Assembly (NCBI GenBank): GCA_026874595.1
Contig: CM049308.1
Coordinates: 43,411,327-43,475,326 of the forward strand
Reading direction: 5' to 3'
Length of the DNA: 64,000 nucleotides
Origin: Sipunculus nudus
Lineage: Eukaryota; Annelida; Sipuncula; Golfingiida; Sipunculidae
Part shown: in pieces, positions 13,011 through 25,678 of the stretch
Layout: the number at the start of each line of letters is the position of its first letter
How positions within the stretch are numbered: position 1 is the first letter of the stretch
Made by a program: the position numbers and the translations under genes
Notes under the pieces: model-generated
Told to the model about the DNA's origin: nothing
Database searches by the model: none
What the model saw: the letters and a program-made list of their open reading frames with translations, nothing else

Positions 13011-14785
13011 CAAGGCCTACAGACCTAATGCGAACCTGTGCAAGGTTTTATACACCAGGTATAATGCTTTAATGCTGGGCCATTACTTTTCAAGTAGGCC
13101 TACATCTCTTGTATACAACAAAGGTATCAGAGATGTATACATATGCCCAATTTCAGGCTGATATCCCCTGCTGAGATATAAGCAGCGACATACACTGTGC
13201 AAAAATTGTTGTAGGTGGCGCCACCACTCTTGCATACAACAAAGCTTTATCATATGTATAAATTTGCCCAATTTCAGGTTGATATATTGAAATAACCAGG
13301 CACATACACTGTGCAATACTCATTGTAGGCTGCGACACCTGTCTTGTGAAGCCATCAAAGATGCATAGACAAGTCAAAATATCAGGCCAATACATCAAAC
13401 TTCCCGAGTTTGATGCACTGAGCTGACTAGGCTTAGGTGAGAAAGGCAGTTGCCTCGAGTGAACTGTGACAAATTGCTGGCTAAAGCTACTGCACTGAGT
13501 GAACTCTTGACCTGCACCTGCCTAGACTGGGTTAACTTTTGACCTGTACCTGGCTGCACTGAGTGAACTCTTGACCTGTTGCATAATCTGACACACTTGG
13601 CAGTCTGTCAAAGCTTTAAATAGATCCAGGCTGAACTTTGGTGCCAAATCTGATGCAGGGGCCAGTCTGCCAAAGCTATAAATAGAATCCAGCTACTGCA
13701 CTGAGTGAACTCTTGACCTATACTTGGCTGCACTGAGTGAACTCTTGACCTTTTGCCTAATCTGATACAGTTGCCAGTCTGCCAAAGCTATAAATAGATC
13801 TAGCCTTACCTTTGGCCTGTTGCAAAATCTGAAATAGTTGGCAGTCTGCCAAGCTATTTAACCTGAAATCTAGTGGCATGATGTTATAGATCTGCTAATA
13901 AACTACTGCCAGGCTAGTTGTAACTACTTCACACAGCTAACATATATGGTAAAATGACTCAATTAAATTTCCATAATTCAGCCAAAAACCATTCATGTGG
14001 AACCATTAAAGACAATTATTATAAGAATTATTGTGGGGATTATTCTTGTAAAAAATATTAAACAAACTGGCTTCACTGGCATCAGTCACAAAACATTTTG
14101 CAGGTTATCATTCATATAGGAAGATACAGCATATTCACTAAGTTCAGCTTCCCGTAACTCAGCGAGAAGGCACTAAACAGACAACATTTGAACAAACTTG
14201 AGAAAGCACTACCCTAGGATCATTTCTGTGCGATATTAAATAAATTTGGCCATATGGTTTCAGAGAAGAAGTTCTTTGTAGCCCTCAGTATGATACAGCC
14301 ACTGATGACCCCTGTACAAAAAAGGCCGATGCATATGGCGCCACCAATGCCTCAATTTCAGATATGACTCATATGACCAACATTCCCATAAAATTTGGTA
14401 ATGCTCCAGCCGTTTATGAGACAGATTTTTTTTGACAGATAACTAAGTTCAACTTCCTTTAACTCAGCCAAAAATCACCAAACTGGGACCATTGGAACAA
14501 ACTTGAGAGAGACGGTATAAGAGATTGTTTCTGTGAAATATTGAACAATTTTGCTGGACCATTTCAGAGTATAAGATTTTTAAAGGTTTTTTTTAGCTTT
14601 TTCTCTATAAAATCTAAGAAAATGCAGTTAGCCAAAAAATAAGCAAAATCCAATAGAGTTCTTCAGATGGCTAATTTTTTGCATAAAATTTTGTGATCCT
14701 AGCACCTGTCGTTTATGAGATAGTATCAGTTAACTTACAAACAACGCCACACCATCACATATGCTCATCGCAGGTCCGCTAAAAA
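13011..14785 (+). mobile_element. Family B element, copy 3
   Basis: Starts CAAGGCCTACAGACCTAATG, then GCGAACCTGTG; ends CGCAGGTCCGC followed by TAAAAATG. Compared with the consensus 3' segment CACAGGTTCGC the 11-bp inverted repeat is nearly intact. Core units carry GTGGCGCCACCACTCTTGCATAC. Lies in intron 2. Confidence 0.6.
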
Positions 14786-14870
14786 TGTAGCAGTGTACAA
14801 TAACAAAGATTCAAATATAGAAAATTATTATATCCATCTAGTTCCTCCATCCTCTCCATCGCTGTGATTC

Positions 14871-14889
14871 GGGGGGGGGGGGGGGGGGG
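14871..14889 (+). repeat. Poly-G run (19 nt)
   Basis: Nineteen consecutive G after GATTC. Similar pure runs occur at 15771-15784 (C), 61330-61341 (G), 62877-62891 (G) and 63436-63452 (C). Length may be unreliable from sequencing. Confidence 0.9.
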
Positions 14890-15199
14890 TGATTGTAGAG
14901 GAGAAGTCTTTCACAACACCTCTGCATATAGATACACAATATGAAATTTTTTTGAACACTGCTAACACAAATAAAAAGTTGATTAATTTAATTATTATAA
15001 ATTTTAACTATGAACCCATGGGTCTCTATGCTCAGCCAATTTTTCTATAAGGATCATTTTATCAGCCTTTTCAAAATCTGCTACCTGTTACCTTCAACCT
15101 ACAACTTTAAAGAACTGAACAAAGATGTTCAGGTTTGATTCAAAGCTAGTTGCATATTACTATTAACATCTGGGACTGGACTCTGGAGACTCTGAAGCA

Positions 15200-15690
15200 A
15201 CAGAGGCATAATTACATCTAATATATTAAACGGAATGCCTGGTAAGCATATAAAACACCAGAATGGCCATGTGACCTTGTGTTGTCAAAATCAATGAGTT
15301 CTTTCCCAAACTCCACTTATTGTCCATTAACTAATTTCTGAACATACAACCCTTATGATCTTTACCTTTCACCATGTGACACCAAAATTAAAAAGAATCT
15401 TCCCGGTTAGTAGGAAAATTATGTGGAAAATGAAAAGTGTGACATTAAAAATTTGGTTTGAAATGCATCCACAATCTTTTCAAATACATACGTCCTCTGA
15501 CCTTGCCCTTTTGCCTCATGACACCAAAATCTATAGGGTTCTTAATTTAGTGGTACAACATATATTTATATATCTTAAGTTTGAAACCCATATCTCAATC
15601 CACTGCAAACTGGATTGATCATCCAGAAAATAATTTGTGGATCGACAGATCAATCAATGGACAGACAGGCTGATTACTATCACACACCCT
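15200..15690 (+). repeat. Family E repeat fragment
   Basis: Shares 'CACCAAAATC.ATAGGGTTCTT', 'AGTGGT..ACA/GGGC.TATATA', 'AACTG.ATTGATCATCCAGAAA' and a CAGACAGG tail with 18900-19620. Confidence 0.5.
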
Positions 15691-15898
15691 CTTATAAAAG
15701 CGCAGTCCTGATCATCACTTTAACCAGCAACACTGTACAAAAAATATGAATTAAACAAAGAATACCCTCACCCCCCCCCCCCCCGGGACCAAGTCAAATA
15801 TGGCTAACAGGCCAGGTGTCCATACATCCCTCACTGCCACTGATCTACACAAATCTTATTTTTAAATATTCTCCATAACTATAAAATCATTTACTTAC

Positions 15899-16601
15899 TG
15901 ATGCAACTGGGAACTTGAGAAACAGTACAACTTTTCAATGCTGTGTCAACCTGCTCAACTCGGATCACTCGATGGTCACACATTTCAATTCTTAGATTTT
16001 CTACCTCCAGAAAATGTTCAGCCAAACCTTCTTTGTCCTCAAGCAAAGTAGACATCTTGTGGGTATCCAAATATTCACACAGGACATCATTATATATGGC
16101 AATATTTTTCAGCACCTCATTGTTCCTCTTTGTAACATTCATCAACACTGTTGTCCCCAGACAAAATTTATGAGATTTCCCTTTCATATCACAATTTGGA
16201 CAGGTTGTAAATTTAAGACCAAGCTGGTCTGTTTCTATCTGCCTGCTACATGATGGGCATCTTAGTCTTTGAACAATTCTTGCAGTGTCAACAGAAACAA
16301 CTTCAAATTCTGGTTCTTGTTTGACCGGTTCTACCACTGGCAGGCTAAAGTCTTCACTTTCTTCAATCACTGTTTCTTTCGTCGCTGTCAGGAAAGTTTT
16401 ATCATCAAAACATCGAGTAGACACACTTTGAAACAAGTACGTTTTGCCAACCTCAGCAATGTTAATCATGCCTTCCCATAATGACACAGTCACAGACCCT
16501 GTGGTATCACACACCGTTATATCCTGTCTCCTTTTCTTGACCCCATAAACAGCTGTCATCTTTGTCCCACTGACAAATGTAACCTTTCCTTTTATGTTCA
16601 C
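15899..16601 (-). CDS. Exon 2 of the RPA70-like protein: second OB-fold and zinc ribbon (residues 184-235)
   Basis: The exon is 703 nt, bounded by a T-rich acceptor ending TTTTCAG (AG at 16603-16602) and a GTAAGTAA donor (GT at 15898-15897), and leaves one extra base (phase 1). It covers residues 184-417 plus the first base of codon 418. The start VNIKGKVTF, then DTTGSVTVSLWEG, reads like the OB-fold of RPA1 DNA-binding domains, in which a 'D.tG.i.. tlWg' strand is typical. Residues 298-320 hold C298-P-S-C301 and C317-P-N-C320, a four-cysteine zinc ribbon like that in RPA1 DBD-C. A second C-terminal alpha/beta segment follows. It is the longest unique open frame in the window apart from minisatellite frames, and it joins exon 1 in phase 0. 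A GTG at the first codon is not a start; it is an internal valine. Binding of single-stranded DNA is inferred from domain order. Confidence 0.85.
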
Positions 16602-16799
16602 CTGAAAACATAAAAAAATGAATTCATTAATAATACTTGTTTAATTATAAATTTCCACTTTCTATCTGTACATAGCAATTTACTTCCAATTATAGAAATC
16701 CAGCCATTCTGCCCTATATCATTCATTATTCCTTTCCTAGAATCTAGCACAATGGAAATACTTGAACTATAAATAAATATAAAATATTTCCAATCATTT

Positions 16800-18080
16800 T
16801 ACCCAAAGATGTTTACCTATTGCAAACAACAGCACCACAAATGTGCATAATACGACCATCATGTATCTTGTGACCTCTGACCTCATTAAATATGCATAAA
16901 TTTTAATGATAATGTAATTCATTTGAGAAACTCTATTGGTAAATATGTATAAGGGGTTTCATGAAAATCCATAGGATTTCTGTTAAGATACCACGGTGTC
17001 CCCAAACTGCAGTGACCTCTGACCTCCTTAAATATTCATGGATTTTGCAAGAAATCAAACTTGGGTGAGATATATTATTTTATCTTAACACTAGTATCAC
17101 CAGTGTGATAATTTTATGATAATTCAAATCATTATATTTTACCAATTTTTCATTAGATATTATAAGGTGATCACTCCTATGGAATGAAACAGGTCTTTAG
17201 TAGACTTCTGTGCAGGATAACTTTCTAATTACAATTCAGTTTATTATTTAACTGCCAGCCCTTTGATAAGTGTTCACAGAGAATTCATTAATAAGCATGT
17301 TCATACAGTTGACTTGGTTTACTCTTAAAGTGACAGGCACAGATAAAACTAATTAATTAACAGTTTAGACTTAGGTGTTCACAGGAGGGCAAGAAAGGTG
17401 TTGAATGAATTACACAATATGTCTTATATTAATGCTGTAAGAAATTCCTTAATGGCAATTATTATTTTGAGCAAATGTATAAATAGATATACTGGTTACT
17501 GAACCAGACAGTTAAGGTCAGAGCTAAAGAGAGGAGAGTCGAAGAGTTAGACAGCTAGGAGAGAGAGAAGAGACAGGAATAAGAACAGGAGTTAATACAG
17601 GGAGAGAGAGACAGAGAACACAATAAGTGGAATAAGTAGAAAATAGGGCAAACTATCAGAATATATATTTTGGACATTTGTTATTGTTAACTTTGATTGA
17701 ATAAACTTGGAAGTAAATTACATCTGGATTAAAGAATTCTTCTATCTGAGAAATCAGCAACCTGTGAACAAAAGCACATAAACAACTGGATGGTCAAAGT
17801 TACTAGTAATGAGTTTTATCAAAATCCTTCATATTCTTCGTTAGTTATCGTGGCAACAGCACAAATTAGCTTAGTGACAAATGACCTTAATAAACATGCA
17901 TAGATTTTGCTGATTATCTAACTCACGCAATATGATATGGTGGTAAGTAGTTATGGCAACTTTCGTGAAAATCCATCAAAGGCCCGGAAAGGTATCACGG
18001 CAACACTAAAACTTATCAGACAGACAGACCAACATATGGACAGACAGACTGTCAGTATAACATAATACTCCCATCATATG
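16800..18080 (+). repeat. Family J repeat interrupted by an LTR-like insert
   Basis: 16850-17060 and 17810-18050 share 'GACCTC/GACCTTAATAAACATGCATAGATTT', 'GAAAATCCAT' and 'ACCACGG/ATCACGGCAACACTAAAACT', ending in CAGACAGACAG. The middle part (about 17200-17800) holds the candidate solo LTR. No gene is seen. Confidence 0.45.
17376..17770 (+). mobile_element. Candidate solo LTR
   Basis: Starts TGTTCACAGG and ends CCTGTGAACA, a perfect 10-bp inverted pair with the TG...CA ends of LTRs. Inside, in order, are TATAAATAG (17479-17487), a purine-rich leader (about 17518-17620) and GAATAAACTTGG (about 17698), consistent with U3 TATA box, R and a poly(A) signal. The flanks (TTAGG and AAAGC) are not a target-site duplication, and no primer-binding site follows. 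An alternative start is TGTTCACAGA at 17271. Confidence 0.4.
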
Positions 18081-18895
18081 ACAGCTGTATAAAAACAAAA
18101 CTTATAACAATAATTATAAAACAAATAAATATTAAGATCTATCAATTCTATACCTAGTCATTCTCCTATGAGCTCTTTTGCTGCAAACAACATACAACAT
18201 GTCGAGTCTCTCTTGGCACTTAATAAAACAACATGCAGCTGGCAGTGCTGTACTCCTCTATTGTATTATACAAACATGTGAATACAACACTTCACATTGT
18301 GCTGACATACTGCATATGACACTTGTCTACTCTATGTTAAACTGACGTCAGTGTCATGTTATCTGCTGCTATACGGCACCAACAGATCTACACAACACTA
18401 TCTATTGGTCAAATAGCTTTGAAATTTTCACCTTTCCAACAGAAAGGCATTAATACAGGTTTTCCTTTCTGCAGAAAACAAGCCTTTCCACTAAATCTCC
18501 ATCCTAACTAACCATCATATCAAACTTTCAGTTACAGTTCCCCCAGTGTAAACCTGATTTTGCCATCTTACATGCAATTCTGCATGCACACTTGCGTCCA
18601 AAATAACTGAATGTTTTCAATAGTAACACTCTTATATCAGAAATATGATTGCACAGTCAAACAAAACAAGAAAATATAAGAAACTACATGAATACTGACA
18701 GGTCAGGAACTCCTTGCTGAAGGTCCATAAAGTTCTAGCGTCAGCTGAGTCATGCTTGAAAAAATATAATAAAACACCTGATAAGATGCAGAGACAAGAG
18801 GAAACTGACCAAAAACAGTATTTAAACACTGAAGCAAGATGGAAAGACTGGCAAGAAAAGTTTGGCTTAAATGGCATTCACACATTTTTAGAAAT
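18081..18895. other. No gene or element recognised
   Basis: Intronic, moderately AT-rich. An open frame of 61 codons at 18714-18899 (plus) has no splice or domain support and runs into family E sequence. Confidence 0.4.
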
Positions 18896-18899
18896 ATGA

Positions 18900-19620
18900 G
18901 TCCTCAGACCTTAACCTGTGACCTCACAACTTCAAAATCAATAGGGTTCTTGTGTTTTTGGTGGGCAATATATATATATAAAGTTTATAATCTATATGTG
19001 AATCCAAACTGGAGTTTTGAAAGGTTTTGCAAATCAATGTGTGTACAGACGACTCATGTGACCTTGACCTTTGATCTTGTGACCCGAATAGGGAAAGGGA
19101 TATTTGCCTATTGGCAGGTGAGCTGTGTATGTAAGATAGAACCTCTGGTATGAAAGGTTTTGCATCCCCAATCTTTTTAAAGATGTGGGCGCTGTCACCT
19201 TGACCTCATGTCCCTAAATGAGGAAGGATGTTTGTTTTAGTGGTGGGCCGTTTATATATTGAGTTTGAAATCTATATGTGAATCCGAACTCGAGTTATCA
19301 TCTGAAAATGAATTTGTTGACAGATGGCTGCTATGACCTTGACCTTTGAACTTCTGACCCAAAGACTGATGGCAGGTGTCATATATGTGTAAGATCCAAA
19401 TACTGGCATTGAAAGTTTTCCTAAAAATGCATCCACAAAGTTTTTCTAAATGTGAGTCCTGACACCTTGACCTTTGACCACATGACCCCAAAATCAATAG
19501 CGTTCTTGGTTTAGTGGTGGGCATTTATATATTAAGTATCAAATCTATATGTGAATCAAAACTGTAATTATCATCCAGAAATGAATTTGTGGACAGACAG
19601 ATGGACAGACAGACGGACAG
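18900..19620 (+). repeat. Family E tandem repeat
   Basis: At least three diverged units of about 220-250 bp, each with 'TGACCTTGACCTTTGA' (19058, 19337, 19467), 'TTTAGTGGTGGGC', 'AAATCTATATGTGAATC' and ending in a CAGACAGATGGACAGACAGA tract near 19598. AGGTCAAAGGTCA-type direct repeats appear here in reverse complement. Confidence 0.65.
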
Positions 19621-19834
19621 GATTTAATTATTCTGGGGGCTATATTTGATTATGAGCCTCATAGCTCAAAAATAATGATAACAGACATCAATTTCAAGTT
19701 TCCATTAGGCCCTTTCATTGACCTCCCTGGATGTCAACTTAGAAGATTCTATAGCTCAAACATAGACAATTTCTCCCTGTTAACAGATGATGCTCTATTT
19801 GAAGTTCTGAAAAATAAGAGAAAAAATGTGTAAA
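19621..19834 (+). repeat. Partial family C unit
   Basis: Begins at TTAATTATTCTGGGGG and runs through 'CTCATAGCTCA', 'GATGTCAACTTAGAAGATTCTA' and 'CTCCCTGTTAACAGATGA', stopping where the family A element starts. Confidence 0.6.
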
Positions 19835-20840
19835 CTAGATGTGTCGAATGACACGAATGCCCCCACCTTGGGCAAATAAGAAACATTTGTAAAATTTGGA
19901 AAATTTTTTAAGTTCAGGAGGTGTCGTATGGTCAAAAGTAGGTCAACAAGGGCAAAATGCAAACTCGATCTGTAACGGGTCATTATCAAGCAACACACTA
20001 AAAATCATGCCAGTATATGCAGGCATTGTGAAAAAAAGTCCATACATGTGCATTTTCCATAAAAATTTGTCTTTCATGAAATTTTCTATGTTTAGGAGCC
20101 GTAAAACTATCAAAAGTAGGTCAACCGGGACGAAACGCGAACTCGATCTGTAACTGGTCTATATCTGCCCACACACCAAAAATCAGGCCAATATCTGCAG
20201 GCACTGCGAAAAAAAGTCTGTACATGTGTATCTGTCATGAATATTTTCTATTTTTCATGAAAATTTCTGAGTTTAGGAGCCGTAAAACGGTCAAAAGTAC
20301 GTCATATGGGACAAAACGCGAACTCAATCTGTAACTAGTCTATATCTGTCCACACACCAAAAATCAGGCCAATATCTGCAGGCACTGCAAAAAAAAGTCC
20401 ATACATGTGTATTTGTCATAAAATTTCATATTTTTCATGAAATTTTCTATGTTCAGGAGCCGTAAAACGGTATAAGTAGGTCAACCAGAACGAAACGCGA
20501 ACTTGATCTGTAACTGGTCTATATCTGCTCACACACCAAAAATCAGGCCAATATCTGCAGGCATTGTGAAAAAAAAACCGGACTTGTGTATCTGTCATGA
20601 ATATTTCTATTTTTCATAAAATTTTCTAAGTTTAGGAGCCGTAAAACGGTCAAAAGTAGGTCAACCGTGAAAAAAAGCAAACTCTATCTGTAACTAGGCT
20701 TTATCTGCCAACACACCAAAAATCAGGCCAATATCTGCAGGCATTGCGAAAAAAAGTCTGTTTGATTTCAGAATAACAGAAGGACAGAATGACGGACATG
20801 GGTAAAACTATATGCCCCGGCCACTTTGTGCCGCGGGCTT
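19835..20840 (+). mobile_element. Family A element, left partner of the triplication
   Basis: 5' CTAGATGTGTCGAATGACAC then GAATGCCCCCACC; 3' GCCCCGGCCACTTTGTG then GGGCTTAAAAA. It has fewer core units than the copy at 7816 and is not interrupted at the F insertion site. The first triplication copy starts inside it at 20271. Confidence 0.7.
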
Positions 20841-20851
20841 AAAAATAAAAA

Positions 20852-22070
20852 CAAGTGACCCATGGGTCATGATTCTCAGCCGACTGACATGTTGACAATA
20901 TGCATAGACAACTGATTAAGATAATGTACATGGCATCATCCTTCATGCATATAAGCTTAAGTGCATCAAGACCCATAACCACACCAAATTTATGACAATC
21001 CACCCAGCTTTTCCTGAGGAATCTGGCAATTTGTGTGTATTTTGCATTATTTCTCACGTGCAAAAACATACCCTAAAACTCTAAGAATATAGGTCACAGA
21101 AACCCAATTTCAAGTGTCTGGGGAGAACTGTTGATGAACTCTCAGGATGTCAAGTAAAAAGATTCTGGGTCCAATGGTTATGATTTCTGCCCTCCTTTGG
21201 TCACAAATTTTCAATTATGCTTGGGGGTGCTTATAAGCCCTATATCTCAGACAATAAGGGTAACAGAGACTCAGTTTCAAGTTTCCAAGGATATTTTTCA
21301 CAGACCTCCCTGGATGTCAAGTAAGAAGATTCTCAGCACAGTGAATATCATTTGTGCCCTGTTAATGGAAGACTGCATCTTTAAAGGTCTCAAAAACAGA
21401 CACTAGTGGCCCATCGGCCATGACGCTCACCTGAATTCAAGGAATGTTCAACAATGAGCAAAATTAGTGCCAGAGTGCAAAAAAATCATGAATTTGTGAA
21501 GAGTCCTTAGACATGGGTTTCAGTGGGCTTTTGGACAGATGACAACTTTATTTGAAGGTCTCATAAATAGAAAGAAAAATGCATAAAAATTAAAAAAAAA
21601 CTTAGGTAGTGCCACCAGTCTGCAGGAACTGATGAAACACTGCATGATCAATATATATCCAAGAATCATGGATATCAAGGCATTGGTTATTCAGATACTC
21701 GAGCTTTTGTTTGTATCAAATTTTTAATTATTCTTTTGGGTATTTATGAGCCCTATAGCTCGGAGAATATGGGTAACAGAGACCTAATTTCAGGATTTCC
21801 AAGGAGATTTTTCATTAGTCTCCCTGGATGTAAAGTAAGACGATTCTCGATTCAGCAGTTACAGTTTGAGCCATGTTCACAGATGACCACTTCATTTGAA
21901 GGTCTCATAAATAGCGAAAAAATGCCTTAAAAATTGAAAAAATACAGTTGGCACCACCAGTGTACAGGAACTGATGAAACACTCCATGATCAATCAATAT
22001 GCATGCTAAGTATCATGGTCATCAGTGCATTAGTTAATCAGATACTGCAGTTTTTGTATCACATTTTTAA
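20852..22070 (+). repeat. Family C-type elements in block copy 1
   Basis: Begins CAAGTGACCCATGGGTCATG (perfect palindrome TGACCCATGGGTCA) directly after a family A 3' end. At 21403 a second start, CTAGTGGCCCATCGGCCATG, appears with its own GGCC...GGCC hairpin. Family C units follow to 22070. Copies recur at about 27751 and 34303. Confidence 0.6.
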
Positions 22071-23867
22071 CAAGAAAACATTTGCCAAGCGACAATGTCT
22101 ATCCGCCGAAGTCAAGAGTGCAACAGGTGGAGTGAGGGTATGTCACACCACTCCTCAATATAGTCCACTAAACTCTGACAAAAAGGCATTAATTTAATCA
22201 ACAAAAACACCTGGCGCCATCTGTTTGGTTTATGAGAAAACTCTCCAAGACAGATTGACATGCCAAATTTCAGACCAAAAGCTAGAACCATTCCTAAGAT
22301 ATGAGCAATTTTCACCCAAAGCAAATGTACAGATGGACACCACAGGAAAACAATTGCAAATGGCACCTCCAGTCTTGAGTACAACATGGAGGAGTCCAAG
22401 ATATATGGACACAATGGATACAATTTCAGGCCAATACGGCACACCACTCCTAACAAAAGAGCAGTAATTCTACAGAAACAGGAAGGTAAGTGGCACCACC
22501 TGTCTGGTTTATGAGAAACTTTCCAAGATGGTTGGATATGCCAAATTTCAGACCAATACCTTGAACCACTTCGGACATATAGGCAAATTCCACTCAAAGC
22601 ACACATACGGATAGACACCACTGAAAAATGATTGCAGATGGCACCACCAGTCTTGAGTACAAGATGGAGGAGTCCAAGATCTATGGGTAAGCACCATTTC
22701 AGACCAATACGACCAATCACTCCGGAGAAAACACCAGTAATTTATTCTATGGAAATGGGAAGGTAAGTGGCGCCACCTATCTGGTTTACAAGAAAATTTT
22801 CCAAGATGGACGGACATGCCAAATTTCAGACCAATACCTTGAACCACTTCAGAGATATTTGAGCAATTTCCACCAAAAGCACATGTACACATGGACAACA
22901 CCAGTAAATGTTTGCAGATGGCACCACCAGTCTTGAGTACAACATGGAGCAGTCAAAGATATAAGAGTATGCACCATTTCAGGCCAATACGACCAATCAC
23001 TCCTGAGAAAAGAGCAGTAATTTATTCTACAGAAACAGGAAGGTAATTAGCACCACCTATCTGGTTTAAGAGAAAATTTTCAAAGAAGGATGGACATGCC
23101 CAATTTTAGACCAATATCTTCAACCACTTCGGAGATATGAGCAATTTCCTCCCAAAGCACATGTACAGATAGACACAACCGGGAAATGATTATAGATGGC
23201 ACCACCAGTCTTGAGTACAAGATGCAAGAGTCCATCATCTATGAATATGGACAATGTCAGGCCAATACGGCAAATCACTCCTGAGAAAATTACATTAGTT
23301 TATTCTACAAAAACAGGAAGGTAGGTCACACCACCTGTCTGGTTTACAAGAAAACTTTCAAAGATGGATGGACATGCCAAATTTCAGACCAATACCTTGA
23401 ACCACTCCTGAGATATGAGCAATTTTTACCAAAAGCAAATATACAGATGGACGCCATGTGAAAATTACTGCAGATGGCGCCACCAGTCTTGTTTAATGAG
23501 ATGCAATTGTCAATTACCTATGAACATGCACAATTTCAACCCAATACATTGAAGAACCACTAAGAAGAACAGATGGCAAATGCACAGATCGATCCTACAC
23601 AAAAAGTATTGTAGTTGGCGCCACCAGTAGCAATTTCAAGATGGAGAGATCCAAGACCTATGGACATGCAAACTTTCAGCTCAATACATTGAACCACTCC
23701 TGATATATAAGCTGTTATCTGAAAGACACCCAGATTCAGACTGCACAGAAAGGATTGCAGGTGGTGCCACCTGTCTTTGTTATGCACAACTACATAGGTG
23801 AGGGAACAACTATGCCAGGTTACGGAAAGATCGGTCTAAGGGTTTCAGAGTTCTCCAGAAATATACA
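22071..23867 (+). repeat. Family D tandem repeat inside family C
   Basis: Starts CAAGAAAACATTTGCC. About 280-bp composite units follow, keyed by 'GGCACCACCAGTCTTGAGTAC', 'CCAAATTTCAGACCAATACC' and 'TCTGGTTTATGAGAAA'. It sits between two copies of CAGTTTTTGTATCACATTT (22048, 23868), one family C stretch, so D seems to have split a C unit. Its 3' end was not resolved. Confidence 0.6.
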
Positions 23868-25678
23868 CAGTTTTTGTATCACATTTTTAATTATTTTGGG
23901 GGTACTTAGGACCCCATAGCTCCGAGGATATGGGTAACAGAGACCTAATTTCAGATTTCCATGAAGACTTTTCATGGACCTCCCTAGATGTGAAGTATGA
24001 AGATTCTAGGTCAAGTGGCTACGATTTCTGCCCTGTTACAAGATGAGGCTTTATTTGAAAGTCTCAAAAAGAGAAAAAAATGCATACAAATTGGAAAAAA
24101 TATAGGTGGCGCCACAAGTCTGCAGCAACTGATCCATGCAAAAAATCATGGCCATCACTACATTAGTTATTCAGATACTGCAGCTTTTGTATCACATTTT
24201 TAATTATTCTTAGGGGTACTTACGAGCCACATAGCTCAGAGGATATGGGTAACAGAGACCTAATTTCAAGTATCCACGTACAGAGACTTTTCATGCACCT
24301 CCCTTGATGTCAAGTTAGAAGATTCCAGGTCCAGTGGTTAAAATTTGTACCCTCTTAACAGATAACAGCTTCTTTGAAAGTCTCAAAAATTAACACATAA
24401 ATTCGTAAAAATTGGAAAAAATACAAGTGGCGCCACCAGTGTGCAGGAACCAATGGAACACTCCATGATCAATATGCCTGCAAAGAATCATGGTGATCAA
24501 TGCAGTAGTTATTCAGATACTTGAGAATTTGTATCCAATTTTGCATTATTCTTGGGAGGGGGGAGGGTACTTTGCAGCCCCATAGCTCAAAGGATATGGG
24601 TAACAGAGACCTAATTTCAGGTTTTCAAGATATTTTTTCACGGACCTCCCTGGATATTAAGTTTGAAGATACCAGGTCCAGCAGTTATGATTTGAGCCCT
24701 GTTAACAGATCACAGTTTCATTGCAGGTCTGAAAAAAAGAGAAAAAAATTGTATAAATTGGAAAAAATACAGGTATCGCCACAGTCTGCAGGACGTGATG
24801 GAACATCCCATGATCAATATCCATGCAAAGAATCATGGCGATCAATGCAAGTGGCGCCACCAGTGTGCAGGAACTGATGGAACATTCCATGACTAATATC
24901 CATGCAAAGAATCATGCTGATCAATCCATTTATTGTTCAGATACTTCAGCTTTTGTATCAAATTTTGCACTATTCTGGTGGGTACTTTGGAGCCCCATAG
25001 CTCAAAGGTTATGGGTAACAGAGACCTAATTTCAGGTTTCCATGGAGATTTTTCATGAACCTCCCTTGATCAAAAGTGGGAAGATTCCACATCCAGCGGT
25101 TACAATTTTTGCCCTATTAACAGAGGACAGCATCTTTAAAGGTCTAAAATATAGACAGAAAATGCGTAAAATTTTTTTTTAAATCCACCTGGCACCACCA
25201 GTCTGCAAGAACTGATGAAACACTCCATGATGAATAGGCATGCAAAGAATCATGGTGATCAATGCATTAGTTGTTCAAATACTGCAGATTTTGTAACAAA
25301 TTTTTAGTTATTCTGTGTGGGAACTTCTGAGCCCCATAACTCGTAGGATATGGGTAACAGAGACCTAATTTCAGGTTTCCATGGTGATTTTTCACGGACC
25401 TCCCTGGTTCTCAAATTAGAGATTCTGGGTCCAGTGGTTATGATTTGTGCCCTGTTAACAAATGACAACATCCACAAGTTCTCAAAAACAGAGGAAAAAA
25501 TTGATAAAAAATAAAAAAATACAGGTGGCGCCACCAGTCTGCAGAAACTGATGAAACACTCAATCATCAACATCCATGCAAAGAATCATGGTGATCAATG
25601 CATTAGCTGTTCAGATACTTGAGCTTTTGTACCAAATTTTCCATTATTCTCAGGGGTACTTGGCAACCCCAGTTTGAA
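23868..25678 (+). repeat. Family C tandem array in block copy 1 (about 5 units)
   Basis: About 345-bp units with 'GTGGCGCCACCAGT(G/C)TGCAG', 'CAAAGAATCATGGTGATCAAT', 'ATGGGTAACAGAGACCTAAT'. Unit 24317-24663 is the one missing in copies 2 and 3; both of its edges are AAGTT, so it was lost or gained by misalignment of neighbouring units. Confidence 0.75.

Larger units (their letters stand above)
12186..15898 (-). other. Intron 2 of the RPA70-like gene (about 3.7 kb)
   Basis: GTAAGTAA donor and TTTTTAG acceptor in phase 1. It contains a family B element (13011-14785), G- and C-homopolymer runs, and a family E fragment (about 15200-15690). Between 12190 and 13010 I see no gene or recognisable element. 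Confidence 0.6.

Noticed and set aside
18714-18899. 61-codon plus-strand frame with a charged peptide
   Set aside because: Short, enters family E repeat, no splice sites or domain.
19835-20840. Regular repeats that could suggest a CRISPR array
   Set aside because: Unit length about 178 bp, diverged, no constant repeat with unique spacers, and a eukaryotic context.
22112-22720. 202-codon minus-strand frame, also at 29011 and 35563
   Set aside because: Falls in family D tandem repeat; the peptide is itself repetitive (WHLPS, YWSEIWH) and follows the DNA units.
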